This document shows positions 54,310 to 63,300 of a stretch of 64,000 nt of DNA, in pieces. Numbering within the stretch: the stretch's first letter is position 1; the number at the start of each line of letters is the position of its first letter. The notes under the pieces were generated by a model. That model did not search any database. It was not told the origin of the DNA and saw only the letters and a program-made list of their open reading frames with translations. Origin of the DNA: Celeribacter naphthalenivorans (lineage in GTDB: Bacteria > Pseudomonadota > Alphaproteobacteria > Rhodobacterales > Rhodobacteraceae); assembly GCF_020524585.1 (NCBI RefSeq), contig NZ_JAIVLK010000001.1, positions 248,001 to 312,000 of the forward strand, given 5' to 3'. The position numbers and the translations under genes were made by a program.

Positions 54310-54826
54310 TTAGCTGTGATTCTGCAATCGCATGAATTCCAGAACTTCTGCGGCATCCTGCATATGTTGCGGGCGGTATCGACCGTAGACATAGCACGCC
54401 CCTTGCGCGTCACGCTGTCAGGCAGGCGCAGGTTGATCGACCTGCGCTCGAGATCCACCCGATCCCATGTGAGATCAAGGATTGCTCTGACGCGGGCTGC
54501 GGTTCCGAACAGCAGACACATGGTCTCGTCGATATCCTGTGGGAGATAGCCACCGAAGGCAGGATGGCCTTCCCCGTGTAGCCCATTGTCGTGGCGGTTG
54601 GTCTGTCGCCAAGATCCTCGATATAGGCTTACCAGATCTCATCGAGCCGCGATCCGGCAGGGGTGGCGCGGAATGTCTCGCGGCGGTAGATTTCTACGGC
54701 TTCCGGCTCCGCGTCCTTTCAGGTGCGTGCCTCAAGCTGATAGCGTCGCCTTTTCCCGGAGGCTGGATCTTTCCAAGAGACGCAGAATCTGCCTCGCAGT
54801 TTTCCGATTGTGATGCTGTGTGACAT
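54310..54826 (-). pseudogene. Decayed tyrosine integrase
   Basis: Remains of a phage/island tyrosine recombinase. N-terminus from ATG 54826 reads MSHSITIGKLRGRFCVSWKD, with GGAGGA upstream. Two in-frame stops occur (after QLEART and after LDEIW). A frameshift near the GKAILP segment (about 54545) moves into the frame with CLLFGTAARVRAILDLTWDR, the catalytic Arg region, then LPDSVTRKGRA. A further break leads directly to the C-terminal VYGRYRPQHMQDAAEVLEF with its stop at 54310-54312. The middle and the region around the catalytic His/Tyr are missing, so no active recombinase remains. Confidence 0.85.
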
Positions 54827-54996
54827 TCGTATTCCTCCACGGCTTCTGGTTTAAGTCTGAACATCCGACCGACACGGAACGCGCGAAGGCGCCCTTCAGA
54901 GATCAGGTTGCGAACGGTTTGGGCTGAGCAGTCCCAGCGTTCAGCCAGACTGTTATGTGTGTAGGGGCGCTGAGAGCCGTAATCCGTCATCGTCAA
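54694..54996 (-). CDS. Excisionase-like helix-turn-helix protein
   Basis: 100 aa. MerR/AlpA-type excisionase HTH at about residues 12-55 (YTHNSLAERWDCSAQTVRNL, ISEGRLRAFRVGRMFRLKPE, AVEEYE). The C-terminal half is unstructured and overlaps the integrase start by 133 bp in another frame, an arrangement often seen for xis-int pairs. Start at 54996 (or ATG two codons later). With the integrase decayed it probably has no current excision role. Confidence 0.7.
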   Translation of the reverse strand: MTMTDYGSQRPYTHNSLAERWDCSAQTVRNLISEGRLRAFRVGRMFRLKPEAVEEYECHTASQSENCEADSASLGKIQPPGKGDAISLRHAPERTRSRKP

Positions 54997-55315
54997 TCCT
55001 CGGCCTGTCGTTTGCCCGTCAGTTTCAATGATCTCGCGATCGCTGGAGGGGGATTGTTGTGGTCCGCATTGTTCATGATCTGAGTTTAGCGGAGAGGACG
55101 GATATCTGGTTGCCCGATGTGATATTCAGTGTGCTTTAGATATGGATAACTTTCTGATTTTAAGTGAAATTCCTTCTGTGGAGGGGCTGTCCTCCGGTTC
55201 GCTGCAGGCCAAGCGTGTCGGTAGCCTTGATCAAGGTTTTGGCCAAAATGGGGCGCCCGAAAACTGACGCCGAGCCTGTAAACATTCGCATGGACCGTGA
55301 CATGCTGCGTGCTTC
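54997..55315. other. Non-coding or decayed stretch
   Basis: 319 bp between the excisionase-like gene and the transposase remnant. Open frames here show no recognisable domain; low coding character. Probably decayed mobile-element DNA. Confidence 0.4.
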
Positions 55316-55466
55316 CGATGCTTCTGACGTCTAACTTTTCGCGATTGGGCAACTTGAAGAAGCTTTCGCCGCCTGCGTTGTCATGGCAACCGCCCCGTCG
55401 ATTCATTGAGTGCTCAAGATTGTGCTCTCGCAGAAAGGTCAATTCTCAGCTGGTGAATTGAGCACT
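55316..55466 (-). mobile_element. IS3-type transposase remnant (orfB C-terminal part)
   Basis: Minus-strand translation contains FLREHNLEHSMNRRGGCHDN followed by AGGESFFKLPNREK, matching the integrase-core region of IS3/IS407 family OrfB (relatives read NCHDNAVAESFFNLLKRE, with the catalytic Glu). Just upstream QFTS is followed by an in-frame stop. The fragment abuts the stop of the YhaN-like gene without disturbing its normal C-terminal sequence. No terminal inverted repeat could be assigned. Confidence 0.7.
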
Positions 55467-58400
55467 TTAAAGCTCATGAATGATGGGTGGCGTGGCGCAA
55501 ACGGATTTGGCGATTTCCACCACATGACGATGATGGGTCAGGTAAATGGCCTGCCCGCGTGCGCCGATGGTTTCCATGACGCGGCAGGCGGCACTGGTGC
55601 GCGCCTCATCGAAGGTCTCGAAAATGTCGTCGCAGAAAAACGGCAGTGTCGTGCCCTGGGCGACAAGCTGTTCGTGGGCCGCAGCGCGCAGCGCGAGGTA
55701 AAGTTGGAACCGCGTGCCCTTCGACATCTCAGCCGCACGCTTGCTGACACCATTCCCGTCGACGGCGAGCAGCACCTCGGTCTCCTTGTCGATCTGGGTG
55801 CTCAGGGACGGATAGGCCCCTTGTGTGAGGCTGGCAAAGCATTGCTCCGTCGCCGTTAGCATATCGCTGCGGTGGCTGTCGCGATAGCGCCGGATGGCGT
55901 CTGAGGCGAGGTGATGACCCAGAGACAGTTCGAGCTGCTCGAGTGCCGCGTCCTCAAGCTCCAGTTCTAGCGTTGCTTTCTGTTCGGCGAGCAGGGCAAT
56001 CGCATCATCTCCCTTCACGTCGGCAAGGGCATGTTCGGCCGTGACCCGGTTCTGGATGGCCCGTGTCAAGGCATCTTCGGCATGGGCAAGGTCGGAGCCG
56101 TTATTGTCGAGAGCGGCCTCCAACTCGGGGGCCGAGACCTCTGCAAGCCGGGCCTGAGCGGCTTCAATGTCGGGCGTATTGAGCTCGGACAGAAGCTGAC
56201 GTGTGAGTTTCTCCAGCGTGGCACGGGTTTCGATCACCTTTTGGGCGCGGGTCGCGATATCCCGCAGCGCGTCGATGTCTCGCGGGGGGACGGGGTCGGG
56301 GAAGAACGCCGCGATCGCCTCGACCTCCTGATCGATGAAGTCCAGCCTGTTCTGATGGCGGTCTTTCTCCGTTTTGGCGGTCGCTATCGCGTCATCGAGT
56401 TTTAGGGCCGTCTTTCGGGCCATGCGGGCCTGTTCGGCATGGGACTTGAGCGCGGCAAATGTGTCCGTTGCTGTCGTGAGAGGGGCCAGATCGTGGGCGA
56501 GAGCCAAGGCGTCGACCTCTTGGCTGAACAACGTCTGGTCTGCACGCATGGTCGAGACGCGGCGTGCGGCTGCGGTACGTGTGGTTTCGTGTTCTCGCAA
56601 GGCGCGCAGCGGTTCCAGAGATGCCGCCAGCCGTTCGGGGGGCAACGCATCTCCGATCAGGTCTTGGATCAGCGTGGCCCAGGCCGTCTCTGCCGCTTCT
56701 CTGATCTGCCTTATCTCCGTGAGTGTGTCTTCGCGCCGGGTCAGGTCGCGCTGCGCCTGTCGCAAGGCATCCTCGGCCTTTGTTCTGGCGTCAACTTGTT
56801 TGCGCTGATCCTCGGCCAGACGCCGTGCCGTGTTCAGGGCGCTGCCCAGATCCGCAGGAGCAAAGGGCAGGGCGGCTGAAAGCTCAGTCATCAGGGCTGC
56901 GGCGCGTTGGAGGATCGGACGATTGGCCTCTTCCGTGTCTCGCAGCGCCTGTGCATCGTCGCGGGCTGTGCCGTGACACAGCACCCAGTCCAGCCATTCG
57001 GCAGGTGTGATACGGTTCGGCAACCCGACCCCGGACGCGGCCGCATGGACCGAGGTTTCGATGGCAGAGCATTCTTCCCGAAGCGCGATCCGGCGCTTAT
57101 CTGCTTGGGTGGCACGGGCGCGGGCCTCGGCGTCGGCCTGTCCGATCTCGCGCAGCTGAGCCAGTTCGCGGGACTGAGCCAGTCGGGTGTCGGCAGCAAT
57201 GTCATGCTGTTGCATCGCCGCGTAAAAATCGTTGGCGGAGGTGAGGGTCAGCGCGGCAAGATGCGTTGACCACCGCGCGTCGCGCAGCTTGCGCCGTTCC
57301 TCTGCTTCGGTGTCTGAGACAAGCTGTGCGTCCTGTGCCAATGCGCTGGCCTGCGCCGCGCGCGCCTCTGCATCGGCGAGGTATTCGTCACGCTTGTCCG
57401 TCGTGATGCGCAGGTCTTGAAGCAGCTCTTGGTGGCGTTCCGACCAGTCTGTCGCCTGTTGGCGAGAGGTTGGGCAGGTTGGCAACTGTGCAAAGGTGAT
57501 CTCTGCAAAAGTGAGGGCTGCCAGAGAACGCCGGAGCTTGACCTTTGCGGTTTCGATGGTTTGCAGCGCGGCGGCATGGGCTGGCGCCAGACTGTCCGCA
57601 TCGAAACGCACAAGGATGTCTCCGACCGGTTGGCCGTTCTCGGGCGCGGAGGTGTTCTCTTGTAGCGCCTCGGTCGCGCGCGTCAGGCGCTCTTGCAGAT
57701 CGTGGACTTCGCGCGCTTCGGCATGTTCGCGTGAAATGGCCTCGCGCAAGGTCTCTCTTGCGCTCTCCAGTGTCGCGATATCGGAGCCAGACAGCACAAG
57801 CCTCTGCAGATCGGCGTCGGGAGATACGATCCCGAGATCTCGTGCTGCCTGTTGCATCGCGTTCTCGGCGGCCTGCTGTTCGTCCTGACGTCTGCCGAGA
57901 TCGAGCTGTGCGGTGCGATCTCGGGCAGAGAGGTCTTCCAGCGCTTCGAGCGCTGTTGAAAGTTCAAGACGTTTCGTGTCCAGCGCGAGCTCTGCGCGTT
58001 CCTCCGTGAGACTTGAGATCTCACCGGTCAGGCGCGCGATGTTCTGTGTGGCGACTCCACGGTCGCTGCGCAGCTCAATCAGGCGCTCGGGGTTGAAATC
58101 AAGATGATCGGGATAAGTCGCGAAGGGGGCGACTGCCTGTTGCAGGTCAAGGATCTCGGCGAGCAAAGGCAGGGCGCGCCGCTGCGCCTCGGTGTTTGCC
58201 TTGGCGGCGTTCAGCCCGTCCCGCGTCGCGCGGGCATTGAGTTCGGCCTCCCGCGCCTTGCCCAATTCCCGCTTGAGGGCCTTCCATGTGCTGGCGGTCA
58301 CATCCCGCTCTTTGATCTCCTTTTCAACTTCGGCAAGGGCGCGTTTCAGTTCGGCCACGCGGGTGGTGCGGCCGCGTTTTTTCCAGAGTGCGTCGGCCCG

Positions 58401-58904
58401 CGCGCGGACGCCATCCAGAACGGCGCTGAGGTCGGCCACCCCCGCTGCGGCAGAAAAAAGCAGGCGTCCGATATCGCCTTCGGCATTCGCGATTTCTTCG
58501 CCGCCGCGTTCGATCGTTTCATCATCAAGACAAAGCAGGCGGCGGTAATCCTCTTCGGAGAGCCCGGCGAGATGGCCCGAAAGGGCGGTCTCCGGCAGGG
58601 CTGTGCCGGTTACGTCGACCAATGATCCGCTGCGCGTCGGCAGGCGTGTGAAATCGCGCAGAGCACCGTCGATATCGAGCGTGGCCGAGACTTGCAGATT
58701 ATTGCGCGCATGTTTGAAGGCATAGCCCTCGCGCAGAGGGAAGCCGTAGAACAATCGTAAGACGGCTTCCATCGTGGTGGTTTTCCCGGCTTCGTTGGGG
58801 CCGTAGATGATATGGAAATCATGGCCACCTGCGGCAGATCCAAAGTCGAATTTCCGGTCGGTGAAGTGGCCGAAACGGTCCAGAGAGAGGCGCTTGATCC
58901 GCAT
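55467..58904 (-). CDS. YhaN-like AAA ATPase (SbcC/Rad50/SMC-type), 1145 aa
   Basis: Large ATPase. N-terminus MRIKRLSLDRFGHFTDRKFD leads to Walker A (IIYGPNEAGKTTTMEAVLRL) and a YhaN/AAA_27-like region (GLSEEDYRRLLCLDDETIER). About 800 residues of Ala/Arg/Glu/Gln-rich heptads form coiled coil. The C-terminus has an ABC signature-like segment (AEMSKGTRFQLYLALRAAAH), Walker B (LPFFCDDIFETFDEARTSA) and a His switch (YLTHHRHVVEIA). No Cys zinc hook is obvious. Its start overlaps the stop of the phosphoesterase gene (TGATG), so the pair should form an Mre11-Rad50-like complex (inference). It lies in the tRNA-Val island. Confidence 0.9.
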   Translation of the reverse strand: MRIKRLSLDRFGHFTDRKFDFGSAAGGHDFHIIYGPNEAGKTTTMEAVLRLFYGFPLREGYAFKHARNNLQVSATLDIDGALRDFTRLPTRSGSLVDVTGTALPETALSGHLAGLSEEDYRRLLCLDDETIERGGEEIANAEGDIGRLLFSAAAGVADLSAVLDGVRARADALWKKRGRTTRVAELKRALAEVEKEIKERDVTASTWKALKRELGKAREAELNARATRDGLNAAKANTEAQRRALPLLAEILDLQQAVAPFATYPDHLDFNPERLIELRSDRGVATQNIARLTGEISSLTEERAELALDTKRLELSTALEALEDLSARDRTAQLDLGRRQDEQQAAENAMQQAARDLGIVSPDADLQRLVLSGSDIATLESARETLREAISREHAEAREVHDLQERLTRATEALQENTSAPENGQPVGDILVRFDADSLAPAHAAALQTIETAKVKLRRSLAALTFAEITFAQLPTCPTSRQQATDWSERHQELLQDLRITTDKRDEYLADAEARAAQASALAQDAQLVSDTEAEERRKLRDARWSTHLAALTLTSANDFYAAMQQHDIAADTRLAQSRELAQLREIGQADAEARARATQADKRRIALREECSAIETSVHAAASGVGLPNRITPAEWLDWVLCHGTARDDAQALRDTEEANRPILQRAAALMTELSAALPFAPADLGSALNTARRLAEDQRKQVDARTKAEDALRQAQRDLTRREDTLTEIRQIREAAETAWATLIQDLIGDALPPERLAASLEPLRALREHETTRTAAARRVSTMRADQTLFSQEVDALALAHDLAPLTTATDTFAALKSHAEQARMARKTALKLDDAIATAKTEKDRHQNRLDFIDQEVEAIAAFFPDPVPPRDIDALRDIATRAQKVIETRATLEKLTRQLLSELNTPDIEAAQARLAEVSAPELEAALDNNGSDLAHAEDALTRAIQNRVTAEHALADVKGDDAIALLAEQKATLELELEDAALEQLELSLGHHLASDAIRRYRDSHRSDMLTATEQCFASLTQGAYPSLSTQIDKETEVLLAVDGNGVSKRAAEMSKGTRFQLYLALRAAAHEQLVAQGTTLPFFCDDIFETFDEARTSAACRVMETIGARGQAIYLTHHRHVVEIAKSVCATPPIIHEL

Positions 58905-60139
58905 CAGTTTCCGCCTCCCTTCATTTGGGCGAGGACAAGATCCGCGCCCGCTCGGGTCAGCCGGTCGATCAGAGCGTCCCGGCTGGCCTCATCGGGCATC
59001 AGCTTGTTGCGCAGAGACGCGGGCAGATCCTGAAGCAGGGTCTCGACCTCATCGCGGGCGAGGGCGGAAAACCCCGGTTCTGTCCGGATCATGGACATTG
59101 TCTTTGCCAACTCATCTGCGGCGCTGTTTGTGTCTTCGTTTGCCTCGGGGGGTGAAAGGTCGAACAGGAGCTTGTCGATCCAGATGTCTCCGACGGCTTG
59201 AGCCAGGTCATCCGCCTGCTCGATCCAGACATCTCGATCCCGCAGGATTTGCCAATGACGCGCCGGGTGGCCGGTCAGAGTCAGTCGGACCACGCCGACG
59301 GGCGCTGAGATGTCTTTGCGCATCGTGCTCAGTTGGGACTTTAAAAGGCTGCGCAGGTCTTCGTCGCTGTCTGTCTCCGTCACGTCCAGCTTGCTCTCGG
59401 CAAATTCAACCACCGAAGTGGGCACTTCGGTCACATCGATGCGGCCTTGGTCGATGGTCAGCAGTGTTGCGGATTTGGGACCTGCCTCGCCGATGTCGCG
59501 CCCCTGTGGAATGCCGGGCATGACCACCCAAGGTGCGTCTGAATGAACCTGCCGTTTATGAATATGTCCGAGCGCCCAATACTCAAATCCCATGCCTGAC
59601 AAATCCGCCAGACTGCAGGGCGCATAGACGTCATGGCCCGCGGCCCCTGCAAGTGAACTGTGCAGCATGGCGATGTTCACCGCACCGGGGACCGGCGATT
59701 TGAAACGTGGCAGAAGGCTGTCGGGGGCGTGGCGGTCGGTAAAGCTGACACCGTGGACCCAGACATCATCAACCAGTTTCTCTTTGCCCCCGCGAGCGTC
59801 GAAGACATGCACATGGGAGGGCAGATCCAGTGTCCCTGTGATCGGGTTTTCCGCGTCATGGTTGCCTTTGATGTAGAACACCCGGATCCCCGCCTCTCCG
59901 AGACGATCGAGTTCGGCCATCAGGAAGGCGCCTGTACTGGCGCTGCGCTCTTTTCCGTCAAAGAGATCGCCGGAAATGAGGAGGGCCGCAACGTCTTCGG
60001 CTATCGCGATGTCTATGAGCTGCCTGAAAGAGGCGCGGGTTGCGGTCGTCACGACCTTGCGCAGCTCAGAGTTTCTGATGGCAAGGGAACGGAGTGGCGA
60101 GTCCAGATGAATATCGGCGGTATGCAAAATTTTAATCAA
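58904..60139 (-). CDS. YhaO/SbcD-like DNA repair exonuclease (metallophosphoesterase)
   Basis: 411 aa. Calcineurin-like metal motifs: LHTADIHLDSPLRS (Asp-x-His), LLISGDLFDG, FYIKGNHDAENP, MLHSSLAG and GFEYWALGHIHKRQVH. This matches YhaO/SbcD-type exonucleases with a capping C-terminal domain (~residues 270-411). The start is TTG at 60139, with AAAGGGA 6 bp upstream and the usual MIKILHTAD N-terminus; no ATG is available. The stop overlaps the YhaN-like start. It faces the DUF4011-type gene across a 238-bp divergent gap. Confidence 0.91.
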   Translation of the reverse strand: MIKILHTADIHLDSPLRSLAIRNSELRKVVTTATRASFRQLIDIAIAEDVAALLISGDLFDGKERSASTGAFLMAELDRLGEAGIRVFYIKGNHDAENPITGTLDLPSHVHVFDARGGKEKLVDDVWVHGVSFTDRHAPDSLLPRFKSPVPGAVNIAMLHSSLAGAAGHDVYAPCSLADLSGMGFEYWALGHIHKRQVHSDAPWVVMPGIPQGRDIGEAGPKSATLLTIDQGRIDVTEVPTSVVEFAESKLDVTETDSDEDLRSLLKSQLSTMRKDISAPVGVVRLTLTGHPARHWQILRDRDVWIEQADDLAQAVGDIWIDKLLFDLSPPEANEDTNSAADELAKTMSMIRTEPGFSALARDEVETLLQDLPASLRNKLMPDEASRDALIDRLTRAGADLVLAQMKGGGN

Positions 60140-60377
60140 ATTTAGTCCCTTTCCCCATAGCTGACTGAACCAAGTTTTTTTGCTTGGAACAACAAGGAAA
60201 TATGAACTCTGAAATATGAGGCGTTGCAGGAATTCTTGAAACGTTTTCGGAGTGAGATTCGAGCGATGTCGGAGGGCCTTCTTTTCGTGTCGTTTTCATG
60301 CGTCCCCTTCAGCTGAATTGACAGACTTTCGCACTTATGCCTCTCTGGGAGAGAATTTTGAGATAGGCTATCTAAGA

Positions 60378-63300
60378 ATGTCATTTGATAAGATTGAGGA
60401 AGAGGCGCAACGTGGTCTGATGCTGGAACTTTCTCTCGCGGAGAAAGTGAATTTCGCGTCTGCGCAAAACGGTGTTTCGATTGTAAGAAACGTACGGCTG
60501 CTGAATTTCTCTGATGATCTTTTCGAGAACATCACTGTCGAGCTGACCTGCCATCCCGGTTTGATCCGGGCCAAAAGCTGGGCTGTGGATCGGCTGGCCC
60601 CGGGGCAGTCACAAGACCTGCACGACCTTGAGACGCCGCTGGATACCGTGATCCTTGGCGGGCTCAACGAAGCTGAATGGGGGGACATGCAGTTCGTCGT
60701 CCGGCAGGGGGACCGAGAACTGCTGCATGAGCGTCGTCCGATCGAGATGCTCGCCCGTGACGAATGGGGCGGTGTCGGTGGTATGGCGCATTTGCTTGCG
60801 GCCTTTGTGTCGCCCAACGACGCAGTCGTCGCGAGTCTCCTGAAGGAGGCCAGCCGGTTGCTGGAAGCCGCGGGGCAAAGTGGCAGTATGGATGGCTACC
60901 AGTCCCGCGATCCCGCTCGGTCATGGATGCTTGCCGGGGCGATCTGGTCGGCAGTCACGGGGATGGGGCTGACCTACGCCGTGCCGCCGGCGAGTTTCGA
61001 GATGCGCGGTCAGAAAATCCGCGACCCAGGCAGGATTAAGTCAGAGGGGCTGGCAACCTGTCTGGACAGTGCGTTGCTTATGGCGGCTTGTTTGGAGGCG
61101 GCGGGTCTTAATCCTGTGGTGCTGTTCTCCGAGGGACATGCGTGGACCGGTGTGTGGCTAACCGAAAGAGATTTCGGGACCATCAGTGAACCGGATGTGA
61201 TGACGGTCCGTAAGGCGATTGACGCGCGTGAATTTGTGGTCATGGAGACCACCTTACTGACGAAAAAGCCCAGCGTCGGGTTCGAACAGGCGGTCGATAC
61301 GGCGCGCGATCTGACCTCGGAGCGCAATGAGCACAGCTTTGTCATGGCGGTCGATATTCGGCGAGCGCGTGCAGCCCGGATTCGCCCTCTGGCCAGTCAT
61401 CGCGCAGAGGCCCCCGTGATTGCGGAAGAAAAGGGTGTGGCAAGCCCCGCCGCTTTGCCGCAACCGCTGGATTTTGGCCTCCTGCCCGGGGATTTCTTGC
61501 AAGAGGATGTGCCGTCGACGCCTGCGGACCGGATTTCCCGCTGGCAGCGCAAGCTGCTGGATCTGTCGCTGCGCAACAGGCTGCTGAACTTTAAGGACAG
61601 CAAGCAGACGCTGCCTTTCCTGTGCCCCAATGTCTCGGCATTGGAAGACCAGTTGGCTGATGGCAAGAAGTTCCGCGCGCTTGCACTCAAGGACGAGGAT
61701 CCGGTCGGCGCGCGTGATCTTCTGGTGAAGGATGAGCCAAGAATTCTTGAAGAGGTCGCGAAGGATGCGTTTGCGAAGGGGCAGATCGCCGTACCGCTGA
61801 CCCGGAAGGAAAGCGAGCGTCGTTTGCTTGAACTGCACCGCCGCGCCAAAAGCGACATGCAGGAGGGGGGCACGAATACACTGTTTCTGGCTGCTGGTTT
61901 TCTGCGCTGGAAGAAGTCCGAAGGGGATACTCGCAGTTATCGCGCGCCGTTGCTGCTGGTCCCGGTGAAAATTTCCCGCAAGTCTGCCCAGTCGGAATTT
62001 GTGATCGAGCATCACGAGGATGAGGTGCGTTTCAACACAACGCTCCTCGAATTCCTAAAGCGGGATTTCGATCTGAAAGTGCCGGAACTGGAGGGCGATC
62101 TGCCGCGAGACGAGAGCGGTTTCGACTTGCCACGCATTTTTGAAATTATGCGCCGCAAGGTCCGCGATGTCGCCGGATTTGAAGTGGTGGAGGAACTGGC
62201 GCTCTCGACCTTCTCTTTTGCTAAGTTCTTGATGTGGAAGGATTTGGTTGAGCGAACGGACAGCCTGCGTGAGAGCGCGCTGGTGAAACACCTTGTCGAC
62301 AGCCCGGCCGACCCTTTTCTGGCCGATGGTGCGGCAGGGCTTCCGGTGGCTGCCGATGTTGACAGAAGACTCGCGCCGCGCGACCTCTTTACGCCACTGC
62401 CTGCAGATTCCTCTCAGCTTGCCGCGGTGTTGGCGGCGCAGGAAGGGCATGACTTCGTTCTGATCGGACCGCCGGGCACAGGCAAAAGCCAGACCATCGC
62501 CAATATCATCTCGCAATGCCTCGCCATGCAAAAGACGGTTCTGTTCGTGGCCGAAAAGTCGGCGGCGCTGGACGTGGTGCAGCGGCGGCTCGCGTCGCAC
62601 GGGCTGGGCGACGCGGTGCTGGAACTGCACTCCAACAAGGCGGATCGCAAATCGGTGCTGAGCCAACTGGGGCGAAGCTGGGCGCGCGCTGCCAGCGCCT
62701 CGGAGGACGAGTGGATCAAGGTGACGGATGACCTGACGGTCACCCGCGAACAGCTGAACACCTATGTGACGGCGCTGCACAAGAAGGGGACGCAAGGCTT
62801 CAGTGTCTTTCAGGCGATCGGCAAAGCTGCCGGTCAGGAACAATCGTTCAGTCTGAGCTTTGCGAATAAGGATGCGCATGATGCGGAAAGCTACATGCAC
62901 CTGATGAAGCTGGCAGAAGCCCTTGGCCGGTGCCGGGAGATTGTCGCGGGCCGCATGCCCTTGCCACTTGTTCAGGCGGAGGAGTGGTCGTTTGGCTGGC
63001 AGGCGGATCTTCTTGATCGAAGCGCGAAGCTTGGCACGGCAACCCGAGAGCTGACAGAAGCCGCCGAGGCGCTCGCGCGCCATGTCGGTTTGGCATGGTC
63101 CGGGGCGGGAGACGCCGATGAGTTGGCGCGTCTGCTGCAGCTGTCATCGGTCCCCGAGGCGGGAGATGACGTCAGTTGGGCACTGACGCGGGATGCTATG
63201 GAGATGAGGGCGCAGGCTGAAGCGCTGACGAACAAGCTCGCCAGCTACAATGCCGCCGCCGGGCGGGCCTCTGCGCAGTATCCAATGGAGCATCTGGACT

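Noticed and set aside
55086-55442. 118-aa frame taken as one intact transposase gene
   Set aside because: Only the first ~42 residues resemble IS3 OrfB, the upstream part has an in-frame stop and the rest is unrelated, so it is annotated as a remnant.
60142-60384. 80-aa minus-strand frame in the divergent gap
   Set aside because: Covers the promoter region of both island operons, no recognisable domain, low-complexity polar composition.
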